Assembly (NCBI GenBank): GCA_016286995.1
Contig: JAEEVA010000026.1
Span: 1 to 41,197 of the forward strand
Reading direction: 5' to 3'
DNA: 41,197 nt
Source: Prevotella sp.
GTDB taxonomy: Bacteria; Bacteroidota; Bacteroidia; Bacteroidales; Bacteroidaceae
The notes under the pieces are model-generated. The model saw only the letters and a program-made list of their open reading frames with translations. It was not told where the DNA came from and did not search any database. The position numbers and the translations under genes were made by a program. Each line of letters begins with the position of its first letter. Within the stretch, counting starts at the first letter, position 1. This document shows, in pieces, positions 39,129 to 41,197 of this stretch.

Positions 39129-41197
39129 ATGGAAGATTTTATTCATCTTCATGTACATACATATTATTCCATTCTCGATGGTCAGTCGAGCATCAAGCGA
39201 CTGGTCGACAAAGCCATAGGCAATGGCATGCGGGGTATGGCGGTGACTGATCATGGCGACATGTTCGGCATCAAAGAGTTCCATGACTATGTGGGTGGCA
39301 TCAACAAAGGACGCAAGAAGGAAGGCCTGGAACCCTTCAAACCCATTTTCGGTTGTGAGATGTATGTATCGCGCTATGGTTCGAAATCGCTGAAGGACGA
39401 CAAGAAGCACCAGAGCGGCTACCACCTTATTGTACTGGCTAAGAACTACCAAGGCTACAAGAACCTCATTAAACTGGTGAGCCGTTCGTGGACTGACGGC
39501 TTCTATATGCGTCCGCGTACCGACCGCGAGGACCTTGAAAAATACCACGAGGGCTTGATAGTCTGTTCGGCCTGTATCGCCGGTGAGGTACCCAAGAAGA
39601 TTCTGAACGGCGACATAGCTGGAGCCCGCGAGGCCATCGAGTGGTATCACCGCGTATTTGGCGACGACTACTATCTGGAGCTGCAGCGCCATGAGGTGAA
39701 AGATCCCACTATCCGTGCTAACCGCGAGACTTTCCCCCTGCAACAGCAGGCCAACAAGGTGTTGATTGAGTTGGCCCACGAGTATGGCATCAAGCTTGTC
39801 TGTACCAATGATGCCCACTTTGTCGATCAGGAGAATGCAGAGGCTCACGACCATCTGTTGTGTCTGGCCACCAGCAAGGACCTCGACGACCCCACACGCA
39901 TGCTGTATTCCAAGCAGGAGTGGTTTAAGACCCGCGAAGAGATGAACGAGGTGTTCAGCGATGTTCCCGAGGCGCTTTCCAATACCTTGGAAATATTAGA
40001 TAAGGTGGAGATTTACAGCATCGACCACGACCCCATCATGCCGTTCTTCCCCATTCCCGAGGATTTCGGTACGGAAGAGCAGTGGCGGCAGAAGTTTACG
40101 GAGGAGGACCTGTTCCGTGAGTTTACCTCTGATGAAAACGGTGAAAATCCGTTGTCACAGGAGGAAGGCGAGAAGAAAATCAAGAAGTTGGGTGGCTACG
40201 ACAAACTCTATCGCATCAAGTTCGAGGCCGACTATCTGGCGAAACTGGCCTATGAGGGTGCTGACCGCATCTATGGTAAGGAGCGTGACAAGGAGGTCGA
40301 CGATCGCATCCGTTTCGAGCTGCATATCATGAAAACGATGGGTTTCCCCGGCTACTTCCTCATCGTGCAGGACTTCATCAATTCCGCCCGCGATGAACTG
40401 GATGTTATGGTGGGCCCCGGGCGTGGCTCTGCTGCTGGTAGTGTGGTGGCTTACTGCCTGGGAATTACGAAGATAGACCCGCTGAAGTATGACTTGCTGT
40501 TTGAGCGTTTCCTGAACCCAGACCGTATCTCGTTGCCCGATATTGATACCGACTTCGACGACGACGGCCGCGGCCGTGTGCTGAAGTGGGTGGAGGACAA
40601 GTATGGTCACGAGAACTGCGCACATATCATAACCTATGCCACGATGGCCACGAAGAATTCCATCAAGGATGTGGCTCGTGTGGAAAAGGTGCCTTTGAAT
40701 ACCGTCAATGCCCTGTGCAAGGCCATTCCCGACCGTTTGCCCGAGGTGAACGGCAAGACGCCGAAGATGAACCTGCCGAATGCCATCAGTGCCGTACAGG
40801 AGTTACAGGAGGCTGAGGCTTCCACCGACCCTGCTATGCGCAACACCATCAAGTACGCCAAGATGCTTGAAGGTACGGTTCGTGGCACGGGCATCCATGC
40901 CTGTGGTTTCATCATCTGCCGCGACCCGATATCCGACTGGGTACCCGTCTCGACGGCTGACGACCCCGACTTCAAGGACCAGAAAACCAACTGTACGCAG
41001 TACGACGGTCACGTCATCGAGTCGACGGGGCTCATCAAGATGGACTTCCTCGGACTGAAGACGCTGTCGGAGATGAAAGAGTGCTGTGCCGTCATCAAGC
41101 AGACCCGTGGCATTGATGTCGACCTGGACCATATTCCCATTGACGACCCAAAGACCTTCGAACTCTACCAGCAGGGCCGCACCATGGGCACCTTCCA
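39129..41197 (+). CDS. dnaE: DNA polymerase III subunit alpha, N-terminal 689 codons (3' cut by window end)
   Basis: The frame is open from ATG 39129 to the last base. PHP domain at the start (FIHLHVHTYYSILDGQSSIK, AVTDHGDMFG, CTNDAHF), then the C-family polymerase palm: GPGRGSAAGSVVAYCLGIT and LPDIDTDFDDDGR with the first two catalytic aspartates, followed by the fingers region. The third catalytic Asp should lie in the IKMDFLGL segment (position about 41043). Replicative polymerase subunit; HolB, its clamp-loader partner, is encoded at the other end of the window. It carries an own promoter and diverges from psd. Confidence 0.96.
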   Translation, partial: MEDFIHLHVHTYYSILDGQSSIKRLVDKAIGNGMRGMAVTDHGDMFGIKEFHDYVGGINKGRKKEGLEPFKPIFGCEMYVSRYGSKSLKDDKKHQSGYHLIVLAKNYQGYKNLIKLVSRSWTDGFYMRPRTDREDLEKYHEGLIVCSACIAGEVPKKILNGDIAGAREAIEWYHRVFGDDYYLELQRHEVKDPTIRANRETFPLQQQANKVLIELAHEYGIKLVCTNDAHFVDQENAEAHDHLLCLATSKDLDDPTRMLYSKQEWFKTREEMNEVFSDVPEALSNTLEILDKVEIYSIDHDPIMPFFPIPEDFGTEEQWRQKFTEEDLFREFTSDENGENPLSQEEGEKKIKKLGGYDKLYRIKFEADYLAKLAYEGADRIYGKERDKEVDDRIRFELHIMKTMGFPGYFLIVQDFINSARDELDVMVGPGRGSAAGSVVAYCLGITKIDPLKYDLLFERFLNPDRISLPDIDTDFDDDGRGRVLKWVEDKYGHENCAHIITYATMATKNSIKDVARVEKVPLNTVNALCKAIPDRLPEVNGKTPKMNLPNAISAVQELQEAEASTDPAMRNTIKYAKMLEGTVRGTGIHACGFIICRDPISDWVPVSTADDPDFKDQKTNCTQYDGHVIESTGLIKMDFLGLKTLSEMKECCAVIKQTRGIDVDLDHIPIDDPKTFELYQQGRTMGTF

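Noticed and set aside
1..41197. Prophage, conjugative element, defence island or biosynthetic gene cluster
   Set aside because: No integrase, transposase, relaxase, phage structural, restriction or synthase genes are visible on either strand.

Overview
The window is chromosomal DNA from a Bacteroidota bacterium of the order Bacteroidales, most likely in the Prevotella/Segatella/Xylanibacter group (inference). The support is: TTTG-(19-20 nt)-TAnnTTTG promoters, a SusC/SusD pair, BACON-free lipoproteins with short SPII signals, GldH, DUF4834 and DUF4302 proteins, C-terminal 'YNLxGQxV...KGLxIxxGKK' tails on secreted proteins, and many 7-nt-period intergenic repeats. No species name can be assigned from the sequence alone.

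Layout. 1-940: 3' part of a GH2 glycosidase with a uronate-type NxK motif. 1000-3777 (+): holB, ricT, gldH. 3774-10309 (-): the rod-shape/elongasome operon in the order purH (cyclohydrolase domain only), mreB, mreC, mreD, mrdA (PBP2), mrdB (RodA). 10567-12501 (+): a XylE-type sugar/H+ symporter and an orphan CheY-like receiver. 12476-16287 (-): metG followed, with an ATGA overlap, by a GH43 xylosidase/arabinosidase. 16466-17611 (+): a sugar-isomerase-like protein. 17612-18200: repeats, terminators, tRNA-Lys(TTT) and a remnant of a second tRNA 3' end. 18201-20417: tdk (-), rsmI (+) and a coiled-coil lipoprotein (+).

20659-34897 is the accessory part: SusC, SusD, a HExxH lipoprotein (TIGR04549-like), a DUF4302 lipoprotein, a secreted acidic protein, an HU-like DNA-binding protein on the other strand, and two tandem secreted M6-type metalloproteases. 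I read it as a TonB-dependent uptake locus with peptidase-like partners rather than glycan enzymes, so a peptide or protein-bound ligand is the better guess than a polysaccharide. 34930-41197 is housekeeping: tadA (-), birA (+), pyrH (+), a DUF4834 protein, pssA and psd (-), and the N-terminal 689 codons of dnaE (+), cut by the window end.

The most unusual signals are not genes. (1) At least eleven tracts of heptanucleotide repeats, with different words but the same 7-nt period, lie at stop/start junctions inside operons, in the tadA/birA promoter region, and also inside three coding sequences. (2) Five genes (holB, tdk, rsmI, tadA, birA) have a -7 box ending only 4-8 nt before the start codon, so their mRNAs should be leaderless or nearly so; tadA/birA form a mirror-image pair whose dyad centre is a CAATTG inside a heptad tract. 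(3) A tandem palindromic REP-like repeat is embedded in frame in birA. (4) A hairpin repeat is dispersed in three copies. (5) The birA-pyrH gap has nested inverted repeats with mutually exclusive pairings.
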